Assembly: GCA_030015575.1 (NCBI GenBank)
Contig: JASDDO010000026.1
Coordinates: 447,183,096 to 447,247,095, forward strand
Source of the DNA: Agapanthus africanus
Taxonomy: Eukaryota; Streptophyta; Magnoliopsida; Asparagales; Amaryllidaceae
Direction: 5' to 3'
DNA: 64,000 nt
The first letter of the stretch is position 1; the number at the start of each line of letters is the position of its first letter. Of this stretch, positions 13,111-24,256 are shown piece after piece. Below the pieces are notes generated by a model. The model saw only the letters and a list, made by a program, of their open reading frames with translations, made no database searches and had not been told where the DNA came from. A program made the translations under genes and the position numbers.

Positions 13111-13823
13111 TGAAAGTCGACAGTAGCACCACCATGAGGTTCAAGTCGCATCCAGCATGCCAAATTCAATTTTTTATTAGGTGCTAAGCTAGACTAACAT
13201 GATCTTTACTAGATTATTAAGGGTTTGTCTTTGTGATGTGATGAACTAAAGAGAAGAAAATAGCATACAACTTTTGTAGTTCGATTCCTTCTCTTCAATA
13301 GGTCCGGGTTGAAGTCCACGCGACTCTACTAGGCTCCTCTTCGTGATGAACGAACCTCCTTCATGATCTTCACGCCAAAGACGATCCACCCGAAGTCCAC
13401 AAGCCCAAGCTAACCCTTCACAAATCTTATTAGTGAAGGCAACACTCTATATCAAATTGCTAATCTAATGTGTAATGGCGAAGTAGGGGTTTAATTTGGT
13501 CACTAGTTTCTGTTCATGCTTCATAGTTCACATCACATGTGAGGGTTGAAGCTTGAACCATTGGATTGAGAAAGAGGAAGAAGCTAGAGAGCAAACATGG
13601 GAGCAAAGCAAGCAAAATGGCTAAGTGTTGAGAATGAGCAAAGAATGAATGGCAACACTTGACCCCCATTCTTTGAAGCATGGAATTTTGCAATATAAAA
13701 TTGCAAGTATGCTTGAATAGTGGGTCAAGATAAATAAACAAGCATAAATCCCATGCTTGCAACCATCCTCTCATTTTCCACCTCATTTCTAATTTCACAA
13801 AATAGAAATTCATATGCCATGCT

Positions 13824-13855
<32 letters not shown>

Positions 13856-14790
13856 TATATCATATATATATTAATATATTTATAATGAAGAATAATTATT
13901 TAGCAAATGATATTAGTTAAGATATAATTATATAATATATAATATATATCACATTATTAAATCAACACTTGATCTAATAATCCGGTTATATCAAATATAA
14001 CCGATTAATATCATTAATCTGAATATCACATTATCAAACCAACACTAGATTCGATAATCCGGTTATATCACATATAAACTGACCGATATCAGATAACTGT
14101 CAGATTATAATACAGTATCACATACTCATATTTAATCAGGAACACACACATATCAACATATATGCCCTACTTCGTTTCGCTCGAACTAGGAAACTTCTGT
14201 GTGGGACTCTAAAGTCTCGTTAATACGCCAGCAGTAGGTTATGATCACGTCAATCACCTACAAGCCGTCAACGATACTAGCTGGACGTAACGGCTACCGG
14301 GGAATTGAGCGATATGAAGATCAACAAGCAAGCTCGTCCATACCCTCTATGAAGCCTATCAGTAACACTACCGTACAGTCCGGTCTTTTCGTCTGATTTG
14401 TCGCATATCATGTGTTGGGGTGGTAAACGTTAGTCCCCAGTAACGTGATAAGTCATGCCGATGTCAGGCCTATAATGGTTCGAGAAACTATTGATAACAC
14501 ATATCAGTAAATCTCGGCAGCTGCCCTGCCAGGGACTTCTAGTTATAGCCAATCAAGTATAGCGCAACATCAACCTCCAATACTGGGAGAGACGAAACCC
14601 CTCCATCGTTCATTGCCTCCATGTGAATCGGGACTGAACCCAAAATCCACCTGTTTGCACGAATCATTTGAGTCGTGGTAGGAGGAAATCAAAGAACAGT
14701 GAGAGCCACACAAGACTTTATGACGATATCGGTTCTACAGACTAATCTGTACCAGTGTCACCAGAGGACTGCTATCTGACAATAGGTATA
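13111..14790 (-). repeat. B2: family-B LTR, truncated by LARD F
   Basis: This minus-strand LTR is colinear with 6973-8735 of B1 and with the B3 LTR from its 3' end inward. It contains the shared core (GGGAGAGACGAA near 14585). It stops at GGTATA (14790), exactly where the LARD LTR begins; the remaining ~450 bp would lie beyond F. No internal region is attached in the window, so solo LTR versus full element cannot be decided. Confidence 0.8.
13825..13880. repeat. (ATT)n/(AT)n microsatellite
   Basis: About eight ATT units pass into AT units inside the B2 LTR. Confidence 0.9.
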
Positions 14791-16469
14791 TGATTGACCG
14801 CGGTAACGTGCGTTCCGCTTTATCCTATTTGTTATACTTACCGCAATCACGACCGTGTCACTTTGCAGCTAGCCGGTTGAGCACGGGTCGATCCACAAGG
14901 AGATGGTAGTATTTCCGTTCTTGTCTTAGACGAGTCAATAAAGAATGTATATGTGTATGTTTAATTCAATCCTAAGTGTTCGTATTTATATTCAAGTAAG
15001 CTTGTTAAGGTTAAGGTTGGTTAGTAGAGTTAGGATTAGTCTTGTGCATATCTTTTGCCTTTCATTAAAATGATATTGGGATAATCGAAAGTAGCGGGGA
15101 TTAGGAGGACATAGGAATGGGATTTGCGAGTTTAAACGAGCTTTCCAACGCTAAATCCATTCCAAGTGCCTTTTGTCCGTCCGCTAAATGCGCTTATCCC
15201 AACCCTCGGCCAAACACCCGCAACATGCATCCAATTAAGTCATAACTACATGTCACGTTGTAGTGCGCTTAAAGGACTTCTCAACTTAGGTCACGGCTAT
15301 ATGTCACGTATGGCGCGCCTAAATGAGGGGGTTGCGTTTGTTTGGTCGGTGTTCGTTTCAAGATGTTTGGCGAAGAGAGGCACAAGGGATTTTTCCGTTC
15401 CTCATACCACCTTCCTTAGCCTTAACAAGTGTGGAATTATTCCCACATGGTAAATGAAAAGAAAAACAAAACAAGAAGGAAGAAAAGAAAGAAAAGGAAA
15501 ATACGGTTTTACAAATGATGCAAGCTAAGTACTTTGGTCCTCACCTAAGCAAGGAAATCCGTCGAGTATCACGGCTTGAAAATAATACGGATAAGAAGAA
15601 AAGAAAAAGAGCAAAAAATAACAACAACTAGTTAACAACAAATAATAAAAGCTATACTAGAATTAAAATTACAATACAAGAATTAAAAGATACAAAATAA
15701 CAAACTCTCATCTTCATTTCATCATCCACTCACTACTCTCACTACATTTTAATGGAGGAATACATGAAGAAAAAGAAGAAGAACTAAAGCTAAACTAAAT
15801 CCTAACAAAAAGAAAGCATGGTTGGCTTGGCACAAAACTGGGCTATTTATAGGCTGAGTGATGAAACCTTAGGGCAATATTCTCTGCCCAAATAAAGTTA
15901 CCAAACTAACCCCAAAATCCGAGTTGACACAGAGTCAACTCGGCCGTGGATCTGCTGCCGAGTCTCCCCTTTGGCAACGGATCTGCGGCGCTCTGGTGGA
16001 ACTGGAAAGTCGTTTTCTCTGGGGTTTCTTGTGTTGCTTTTTTGAGTTGTTCAACATGTTCCAAATTGCAAATTGCACCCACAATTTCTTCAGATCTGCA
16101 ACAGTCCAAAATGGCTTCAAAAATAATTCTTTTAATATTATCTCTCTCGAGCTCCGCGCACCCATTGAATCTTGTGCTGCCCCTCTCGTGCTCTGTGCTT
16201 TTCTGAGACACGAATGACCACTGTCATTTGTCTTGTCTCTGGAACTGGTAAGCTGCACTGGATGGATAAGGATGACCGAAACCCGTGTTTTATCTGGTGG
16301 CAACAGATGTTCTGTATTTTGGCATAACAGTGGAGATTTTGTATCATTTGCATTATTTTGGACTAGGAACCTGTAACCTGTAAATATGTAACACGGATCA
16401 AAAGCACCTGCCTATAAACAAACGAGCAGAACAATGGGTTGTATTAAATGCAATATTCTGGTATGAACA
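14791..16469 (-). repeat. F 3' LTR (1679 bp)
   Basis: Forward (minus strand) it starts TGTTCATACC at 16469, directly after a G-rich PPT (TTTGGGGGTAT), and ends ...GGTCAATCA at 14791. The GGTCGATCCACAAGGAGATGG wording near 14886 and the CCCCCAAACATAACTTTTGC stretch just inside it are typical of plant LARD/TAT-type elements as I remember them. Short open frames at 15166-15453 and 15906-16303 overlap on both strands and are not credible genes. Confidence 0.7.
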
Positions 16470-18824
16470 AATACCCCCAAACATAACTTTTGCTCGTCCC
16501 GAGCAAAACCATTTTTTCCCAAAAAGTCCTAACCTCACTTTCGCAGGGAACGCGATTGCGCTGAGCTTGTGCAACAAGCCGTTAAACCTCTAGGTGTCCC
16601 TTGCAGGAGGAGTGTAGTGTCATGAGGGTTTTCAGTGGATACTACCCACAAAATCCCTTCAAGCTAGTTTCATAAGTTAACATCGATTCTACTCCTACAA
16701 TTTAGCAAGTACGTTAGAAACTCTATCATCCTAAATTAGAAATATCCAACCCTCAGGTTTCACACCTCCAATTTTTCAACCCCAAATCTTATACGTTTTA
16801 CAGTTTAGAAAGATCTCGGTATCTCCTGAGTTTTCCTTCTATATTGCCGTCTCCAATCAGGGATTTTTATCAACTTTACAGAAAACATATGTCTTATTCT
16901 TTATTTCTATATTTCCTCCAAACAACGATTGTATACCCCTACGTGTGTGTAAATTTTCACCCCTACACTTCAGAATTAAATTCAAGCTATAGAACAATTG
17001 CCTTAATACCCAATACTACTTCATTTCATTAATGATGGACGGATTTGCTTACACACCTTTCATACGACTATTATTGCTTCTTGAGGCATTAACAGCCGAT
17101 TACTGAATGTGTGATCTTAAAGCGTAAATAGCAGTTTCCAAGTCTTGACTTTATTTATTTATTTTTCTTTTCTTTATTTTTCTTTTTCAAGACCGGATAT
17201 ATTTTTCAATGATGCTCTTTGCTGTTTAGCTTTAAATACCGTTTTTTCTTTCATACTAGGTTTTTAGGCAAGTGTATTTCTAGGTATCCTATACTATCCT
17301 AAGTATCAAGGTGCGTGTAAGTGCAGTTTGTAGGGTATATATTTTCTAAATTTGGACTTAAGAATAGGAATAATTTTTCAGACTTATCTTTCAATAAAAC
17401 TTCAACACTTTCCCTTCATCTCGACTTAACTCAAGAACTGAAATCAGGATTACCCGCTTCTATAAAAAAAACTGCAAGGACATATAATTACCAAGGTTAA
17501 TCAAAATGAGGGTTATTTTTAGGGTTTTCAATTCCTAAGCCTATGGTTTAGTTATTTCTAACGTATCAACTAAACTTTCAGAATCAAAATCTAGGTTACC
17601 CTATTAGCTAACTTGATGACAAAGTTTTTATATTTTTGTAAAATTTTCGATTTTTATGGGTTTTTAAATAAGTATGCAAATGCAAAATAAACATATGAAT
17701 GCGAAGCTAGAAAGCTTACCGAGCACACCCCTAAACTTAAACTTGACAGTGCCCTCATTGTCAGGCTATACCAAGAGGGTCAAAATTGTCGGCGCTCCTT
17801 TGGTTTTTTTTTTAATTTTTTTATACAAAACAAAAAGCAAACCCAAAAAAATGTACACTAAAAGACCCCCCAAACTTAAGTGAAACAGTGTTGCCACTGT
17901 TTAAGTGGTGAAGTTCAGGATTAGGGGGGAGAGAACGATATCAATCTATATAAGGCCTTACAAAGACCAAAGGTTAACACTAACCATTCAAAAATTATAG
18001 ATGATAATGGCCGGGTTGGTGAGAGAATATGGTGAGGAAAGAAATGGGGAATACACGAGACCGTATGGGGATAGAAGCGGAATACGGTCACGGTATTTGA
18101 GAAGAAGAATGGCGGAAGGAAAGAAGAAGTGGAATACAAACTTGAGGGTTGAAATGGAGTGAATAAATTAGTACAATTTGTAATGACCGATGTGTAAAAA
18201 GCGATTGTACTAATTCATTAACCCATCGAGAAATGGGGTCAAATCCCTTAAGATTCGTGAGAAAATATGGGTACGCCGAACTTGGTAAACCAGACATATG
18301 AAATGAAAGTAATATGGTGTCTTGCAAGGTTGGAACGATAGAAAGGATGGAGGGTAGTGATTGAGAAACGTTATCGTTTAAAGGTTCAGGAGGGTATACA
18401 CAGCCAATGAAAGGGATAGAATGAATTGAAAAATCTGACCCATCAATTAAAACCGGTTAATCCTCAAAGATTTCCTCAATATTCTCCTAAAAAATTAGCT
18501 AATTCATGCATTTATCATCAAATTACAGACGCATATAGGGTTCGGGAAAAAAAGTTAATGACTCAGGATGATGTCCACACATAAGTGAAAGGACATGATG
18601 AATTGGAGAGACAAACTCATCCAAAGTTGTTGGTTCATCATCCAAAATATTCCCAGTGTCAATATTCTCAATCAAGTAAAAGTCAAATTTCTCAGACACC
18701 TCAACAAAAGCATGGATATCAATCAATTCAGGTTCTAAAGTGGAGGTGTAGTGGTCAACAGAATTGGGATGGTTTCAGTTGGAATGGACCCTTCACAATC
18801 AGGTAAATCAAACACTACAAAGTC
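16470..18824 (-). other. F internal, non-coding stretch
   Basis: Between the 3' LTR and the F frame I see about 2.35 kb of AT-rich sequence with no coding pattern on either strand and no retroelement motif. The PPT lies at its left edge (16470-16482). Confidence 0.6.
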
Positions 18825-19634
18825 TCACAACTCATCAACCTTTCTATCTTCAATTTGTGATTCATGTGGGACGCTAGATAGACTTTCAAAACCTGAGTTG
18901 TGGGATTCAATTGGGGATAGGTAGGTTTGATTTGGAAGGGTGTACAGCTCACTCTCACCACTCAAATTCTCAGCATGTCCTACCGCCTCATCATATATTG
19001 GAAAATTAGGTGCTAGTTGGAAACTGGCTACCGGTTCGTTAAGTTGTATGAGGGCGGCCATGGACGCATTCACTTCCTCCATTTGGCATGACGCTACCTG
19101 AAAATCTTCTAATGCCTCTTCCATACTAGACATGGGTTGTGAAGGGGTTTCAGTAAAAGATTCAAAGTTATCTGGATATGTGAAACTCCCAAATGGCCGT
19201 GTAGAAACAATGTCTAGGGAAGGTGCAAAAGTTGGGTAGGAATTATAGGAATCGAATGGTTGGACAGGATGATGATCAACGTTCAGATAAGAAGGTGGTT
19301 GAAACTGTTGATCAAAATTATTCGATGTGGTGAAAGGAGTGAAAGATCGGTTACGAGATTGTTCAATATGTTCAGCAATGGACATGGATGTCGAAGTCGT
19401 AACATGAATCACGGATGGGGTTTCAACATGAGAAGGGGTGAAAGTTTGAAATGGTTGATACAAAGTGGAGTGTGATGTCCAATTGCTAGCCCTAGATCCG
19501 TCTATCCGATCTCTCAAAGTTATTGCGGGCATGGATTGATCGTTCGAAGTTCGGCCAAAGTAAGAACCGTAAGAAGAAATGTCTGGTTGTGGGTACCAAA
19601 GTTCGGCAAGAGTTTTTCGATGTAGCGTACCCAT
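18825..19634 (-). CDS. F open reading frame, 269 aa, unknown function
   Basis: I do not recognise this protein. The frame starts at ATG 19634-19632 and ends in VDEL and a stop at 18825. Beyond the A3 insertion the frame stays open for about 35 codons upstream, with no other ATG before a stop, so this is the natural start. The product is rich in Ser, Thr, Pro and Gln with little predicted secondary structure. The N-terminal ~60 residues carry Tyr/Trp-Pro words (ELWYPQPD, SYGSYFG). The middle is low-complexity and the C-terminal third is acidic with a helical-looking MEEALEDFQVASCQMEEVNA segment. There is no zinc knuckle, DTG, YxDD or integrase motif. It lies where a gag would be, about 1 kb downstream of the PBS. 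A divergent gag-like or accessory protein is possible; a chance long frame cannot be excluded. Confidence 0.5.
   Translation of the reverse strand: MGTLHRKTLAELWYPQPDISSYGSYFGRTSNDQSMPAITLRDRIDGSRASNWTSHSTLYQPFQTFTPSHVETPSVIHVTTSTSMSIAEHIEQSRNRSFTPFTTSNNFDQQFQPPSYLNVDHHPVQPFDSYNSYPTFAPSLDIVSTRPFGSFTYPDNFESFTETPSQPMSSMEEALEDFQVASCQMEEVNASMAALIQLNEPVASFQLAPNFPIYDEAVGHAENLSGESELYTLPNQTYLSPIESHNSGFESLSSVPHESQIEDRKVDEL
19630..19634. repeat. Target-site duplication of A3 (CCCAT), left copy
   Basis: It matches CCCAT at 29822-29826 exactly. On the minus strand its last three bases are the start codon of the F frame, so both copies keep the ATG. Confidence 0.95.
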
Positions 19635-21857
19635 TGTTGGAGATAGTGCCCTCAGAGTCAATTATTAGGTCACAGGTACGTGATTGTAATGATTGAGGGA
19701 GGACCTATCCCGGTAGGACAGTCTTACTCGAGATGATAGTATGCTATCTGATTTACCTTTATCATCGTGTACTGTTTTAAGTGACATGACACGTCGCTAT
19801 TACACGTTGATAGAGCCCCTAGGATTCTTGCTTGACCACCAGCAGTATGAGGGCGATCATATAAGTGGGAGCTGGGGGTCTACAAGCTTATCCTTAAAAG
19901 GTCCCTAGTCGTGGGAGTTTCGAGACTGGGCATCGATACTCCATTAGTAGACTAGTGTATACAGTCGAGACCCCGACGAGGGGCGGTGGCCGGTCTCACA
20001 AGCCACTGGTGTCAGTTGGATCACCTAAGATGTATACAGGTGCTCATTGGGTTATGAGTACACCGGACAGGACTCGCCGGGAACCTGCTAGTTGGTCATA
20101 TACCAGACGTCAGATGGCAGTTCCTTGGTGACATGTGTGCAGGTTAGTTCATCGACCTGGGGATCGTCATTTGTCTCGTGTGAGTTCCCACTGTACTTTG
20201 ATTACTACCCTACCACGGCTCAAAGGAGTCGTGCAAACAGGTTTTAGTTGGGTACAGTCCCGAGCCACATGGAGGCAGTGAGCGTATCTTCAGGGGTTCG
20301 TCTCTCCCGGTATTGGGGGTGAGGTCGTGCTGTGTCTAGGAGAGCCATTACACAAAGTCCTTGGCCAAGGCAAGGAGATTTACTGGTAGGTATTCCAGTA
20401 GTATCTCAGGGTGTTCTGGGCTACACTCCGACACGACTTGTACCGCTTTTGGGGGTCTGACTTTTACCAACCCCCTAGGCCCGCCATGCGATGCTCATAG
20501 ACGAACGGACCGGACTGCACGGATATTGTCACTGACAGGCTCAGTAGGGTGTCAGGATGAGTTCGCTCATCGACATCCCTTTTAGTCAATAGCTGGTGGC
20601 CCGTCACGTATTGGCTTATACCTCTGACGTGCTAGTGGTTAAATCCACAGCCATAGTATTGACGAGTCTTTAGAGTCCACCACACTTTCAGTTACTCAAG
20701 CTTTCGGGCGAAACGCTGTAGAGGCCGTATGGAGATATGGCAGGGTTCGATCAGATACGTGCGGTATTGCACGGATCGTGATCGGACGGTTTTTACTAGC
20801 CGGCTTTGGCTTAAGCCGGATCTTAGTATTTGATAGTGTAGTTTTGTCTCTTTGCATTTGTATCCGGACGGAATACAGATGCGGGTGTGTATGCACAGTA
20901 TCGGGGTTTTCCTGTAATTTATTACGGGACCAGTTTTCTGGAGTTGCCAGTTTGCATTCCGTTCCGGCCGGTTTTCCTTTGCTTTTTCCCGGCCGGACTT
21001 TTCCGTTGGAGGGGGTTATTTGCAATTGTGCAAATAATCTTTGTGGAGGGGGTTTCTTGCAAAACTATTGATATGATAGCTTCATTATCCTTTGCTCCAT
21101 CCCTTGCATTTATGGGGATTTGATAGGGTATGGATTAATTTGGCCGGCCACTGTTTTGAGCATGGAGTGAGTTTTTTTTTTATTTTATTTTGATGGATTA
21201 ATTCTTTTCATGCATTTGCGTGGACCCCCCCCTCATGTTTTGTGCTGGATGTTTTTATTTGAGGTGATGAGTGATTAATATATAGGGATTTGAATGAGCT
21301 TAAATCAAGGCTCATTATTTTTTTCACAGCTCAAAAGGGGAGAGAGAGTGCTTGCTTCTTTTTCCTTTTCCAGTGAGCATTTTCAAGTTCTGGCCGAGCT
21401 CCTCCTTCATGATATGCTCAAATTTTGAGCTTCCATCCATGAAAATTCTTGTGCTAAATTCCTCCATAAATGGCAATCTCCTAAACCCCAAAGAGACAAC
21501 TATTCTGCACTATTCTACAGCAAATCTTGGACGCGTCGGCCAGCCAACTTCGCGCCCGAGTTGCCTCGGTATAGAGGTGGGAGCCCGTAAAAGAATCCGG
21601 CTATGTGGTGCCCTTCCGGCGAGGAGATGGAGACCGGACTTTCCGCAGGAGATCGGGACCATGACGAGAAGACCGGAGGACTTGGATCGTCGGTATATCT
21701 CTAACCCATCTTCTAGTTAGCTTAGACTAGTTTAATGGTTACGATCCGGTTAAAGTGCGCGGTGGTGCCGGTTTGCAAAGTCCGCAAAATTTTAGTTATT
21801 CACCGCTTCCGCATTCCGGCGTCGGATTGACGGCCGGGGCGCCGCCGTGCACTTACA
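19635..21857 (+). repeat. A3 5' LTR (2223 bp)
   Basis: It starts TGTTGGAGATAG and ends GCACTTACA. The shared LTR core TTCGTCTCTCCCGGTAT is at 20297-20313, an inverted repeat TTATTTGCA/TGCAAATAA at 21016-21037 and a TATA-like TATATAG at 21279-21285. Open frames inside it recur unchanged in the 3' LTR because the LTR is duplicated, not because they are genes. Confidence 0.95.
21279..21285 (+). promoter_or_regulatory. Possible TATA box in the A3 LTR
   Basis: TATATAG lies about 1.65 kb into the LTR, in a plausible U3 position about 570 bp before the LTR end. No transcription start can be read from sequence. The same site is at 29243-29249. Confidence 0.3.
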
Positions 21858-21858
21858 G

Positions 21859-21870
21859 TGGTATCAGAGC
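21859..21870 (+). other. A3 primer-binding site (initiator Met-tRNA)
   Basis: TGGTATCAGAGC lies one base after the LTR. Confidence 0.95.
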
Positions 21871-22066
21871 CGCCCCATTAACTTAGTCTAGCTTTGTGTA
21901 ATGTGTTTGCATATCCGATCGATCAAAAAGTTCCAAAACTGCATTTTACCCACGACAGTTTCTGTTGAAATTTTTCAGTCTCCAAAAATTTTTCAGGTTG
22001 CATAAAAGTACTGTGCTAGATGAACTAAGACCATTGGAAAAATTCGAGAAAGTGATTCTCCCATTG

Positions 22067-22119
22067 GAGCGCGGAAGCGCGGCAGATACCCTCTTATTGC
22101 CGCGCTTCCGCCGCCGTAT
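22067..22119 (+). other. GC-rich leader hairpin (A3)
   Basis: GCGGAAGCGCGGCA pairs perfectly with TGCCGCGCTTCCGC across a 13-nt loop, about 200 nt after the PBS. Equivalent hairpins lie in A1 (3434-3486), B3 (33251-33302), C (44634-44684) and F (30555-30603). Confidence 0.75.
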
Positions 22120-23081
22120 AAAAAGATCAATGGGCCGGATTTTTTCGGTGGGCTTCTGGGGATAAATTTGGTTTTCTGGAATATTTAAATTGGGCCCATA
22201 TTTTCTGTAACTGCTACAGTATTGTTTTGGGGCCCACTTGATATAATTTGATCGGTCGGATATTTTAAACACATTTTTCACAGTACTTACATTATATCTG
22301 CGACCGTGAATGTCACTCGATCGGTAAATCCGGTCTAACTGCTATAGCCCGGTTAGACGGATTTGCGAACGTGACTTTCACGTTGATGTTCTGTTTTTGC
22401 TGTGATGTTGCGGATCGGTCGTGGGGGATAGCCTGGGTGCAATGCTAGTACAGTTGTGGTTGTATTATGTACATTTGATATTGCGGGGCGAGCGTCCGAC
22501 ATGTGGACTGCCGTCACTGCCTGTTTGTATTATTATTTTGGGGCACGACCTGGTTGCGGTCGATGTACCCGGTGTATGTATATTTTACTTTCTGTACTAG
22601 GATTGCCCCGCGGAGGGGTGCACGGATAGCCGGGTTCTAGAAGGCAACAAGCCCGCATCTCATGGCATTGGGACGGAGGGGGCTTCACTCTAGGATTGGC
22701 GGGCTATTCGCCGCACTCGTAGGGGGTACAGGTTTGACCCAGGAGGGGTGCCCAAGTTACCGGATTCCGTGAAGTGCTGGGTGGTCCATTCACGGTGCTG
22801 AAGGGGGCTGCCTCGCTTCAGGTTTTGGCGGGTGACTTGCCGCGCCCGTAGGGGTCTAGGATTCTCATTGCACAGGCTATCCACACGACCAGGGGAACGT
22901 CGGGTTTCAGCGGCTCTGTGAAACCCGGGGATCCCAGATATCTGTATTGTTTCTGTGATGTTGTTCATTCTCTGTGATGTTGCATTTTATTCACGCCTTG
23001 AGCGAAATATAATATATTGGTATATATATTAGTAGATGTTGTATATGTTTTGCATCCGCGCTAGTCCAGTCCCCGCTCTGT

Positions 23082-23102
23082 CGTTAGTTAGCTAACCTAA
23101 CG
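23082..23102 (+). other. CGTTAG/CTAACG leader inverted repeat (A3)
   Basis: Arms CGTTAG and CTAACG flank an inner near-palindrome TTAGCTAAC. The motif lies at the same place in A1 (2448-2468), B3 (34990-35010) and C (43923-43943). Confidence 0.7.
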
Positions 23103-23192
23103 GGTAATGACGGGACCCAGTGGCGAATGCGGATGGCATATACGTACATCAGTATATTTTCGTTCTTTTTGGTGTGATCAATTGATGGGACT

Positions 23193-23212
23193 GCATTGAT
23201 TCGGATCAATGC
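23193..23212 (+). other. GCATTGAT leader hairpin (A3)
   Basis: This is a perfect 8-bp stem GCATTGAT/ATCAATGC with loop TCGG. B3 has TCATTAAT/ATTAATGA at the same leader position, and C has GCATTA/TAATGC twice. Base pairs differ between families but pairing is kept. Confidence 0.75.
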
Positions 23213-23283
23213 AAGTTAAAAACAAACCTAATCTGATGTTGTTGGAACACTTTTTCGAAAAGCTGATATTGCAAGGACGTTCA

Positions 23284-23519
23284 CTTTTGTTTTGCATCGT
23301 GGTATTCATTTGGAATATCCTGCTCCTCAGTCGACGAGGCAAGGGCCGAGATCCCTTCACCGGGAGTGACCCCTTGGACAAAAAGTTTGCGTCAGGGCAT
23401 TAACTTCACTATAGCCGATTACTTTTGCTTTGCACCGTGGTATTCAGTTGGAATATCCTGCACCCCATTCTACGGGGAAAGAGCCGAGATCCCTTCACCG
23501 GGAGTGACCTCTTTAGCGG
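23284..23519 (+). repeat. Two-copy leader block with TCAC/GTGA hairpin (A3)
   Basis: Two diverged copies (23284-23377 and 23421-23519) each contain GGTATTC..TTGGAATATCCTGC, then GAGATCCCTTCACCGGGAGTGA. The stem TCAC/GTGA lies at 23357-23369 and 23495-23507. The same two-copy block is in A1, B3 and B4; C lacks it. Confidence 0.8.
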
Positions 23520-23652
23520 AAGTTGTCGTCACTATATTTTCTAAAAAGCTATCCGTTCCTTCAACGATATCAAGTTCTTTACGTTAAAGGTTTTCGCCAG
23601 AAACCATTCGTAGCCCTCCGTCGTTTCATATGGGTGGTCAATAGTATTCAAG

Positions 23653-23863
23653 CTGTGTATGTTGGCCAAAGTCAAGGCACAGTGATTGGTAGCTATTGGG
23701 GTATTCATATGCAGCATAGATAGATGCGTTGGTTTGGGACAGTCGTGCTGCCATTTTGGCCAAAGTCAAGGGTATGTACGGGTGGATTCAAATTAACCTG
23801 GAGAATGACGGGTAGAACTTGACATGTGACTTATGATATGTTGGCCAAAGTCAAGGTCATAAG
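23653..23863 (+). other. Leader hairpin array, three TTGGCCAAAGTCAA units (A3)
   Basis: Three copies of a TTGGC-CAAA-GTCAA core lie at 23661-23675, 23756-23769 and 23841-23855. In the first and third the stem is extended by flanking arms: CTGTG/CACAG (23653-23682) and CTTATGA/TCATAAG (23830-23863). The same three units, in the same order, are in A1, C, B3 and B4. Confidence 0.8.
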
Positions 23864-24150
23864 AGCATGGGGCAGAAATCACATCGGGAGTTTCAAAAGT
23901 ACTGAAACTTGCCAGATATGCGCATACCTTCTGGAGTGTGATACCGTGAGCGGATTCCGTCACGTTGTCATGCGATGAGAGTTGGATCCCGATTCCCACT
24001 GATGAGTTAGTTTACTCCTCGGGTGACCCCGACTAATTCTTCTTTCAGGTTTGGAGGAGAATTTGAGGTACAGTGGGAGGATTCCAGATTAGATAAATTG
24101 GTAACCATTCTGATCTAGGTTAGAGTGCACGCTGAGTGTTTCTTTTCTCT

Positions 24151-24163
24151 CTCTCTTTGGCAG
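24151..24163 (+). promoter_or_regulatory. Acceptor-like site before the coding position (A3)
   Basis: A pyrimidine tract (TTCTTTTCTCTCTCTC) is followed by TTTGGCAG and then CGACC. The same CAG or TAG before CGACC precedes the gag ATG in C and the protease frame in B. It looks like the 3' end of a leader intron. The donor was not identified. Confidence 0.5.
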
Positions 24164-24256
24164 CGACCATTGACCCGACCCTAAGACTTTGACTCAGTGA
24201 CCAAGTTGACCGAACCTTCTTAACACTGGCTTTTGGATTGTCAGAGTTGCAAACCT

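Noticed and set aside
15935..16000. GC-rich inverted words in the F LTR (GGATCTGCTGCC/GGATCTGCGGCG) as another copy of the leader hairpin
   Set aside because: The central bases do not pair as a continuous stem and the position is in the LTR, not after the PBS.
15906..16303. Overlapping frames of 97-122 codons on both strands
   Set aside because: They lie in the F 3' LTR, overlap in several frames and match no family.
20696..21025. 109-codon minus-strand frame in the A3 LTR, repeated at 28660-28989
   Set aside because: It appears twice only because the LTR is duplicated. Diverged A LTRs (A1, A2) do not keep it at full length, and frames overlap on the other strand.
23653..23863. Regular short repeats resembling a CRISPR-like array
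   Set aside because: There are only three units with unequal spacing, in a retrotransposon leader of a plant genome.
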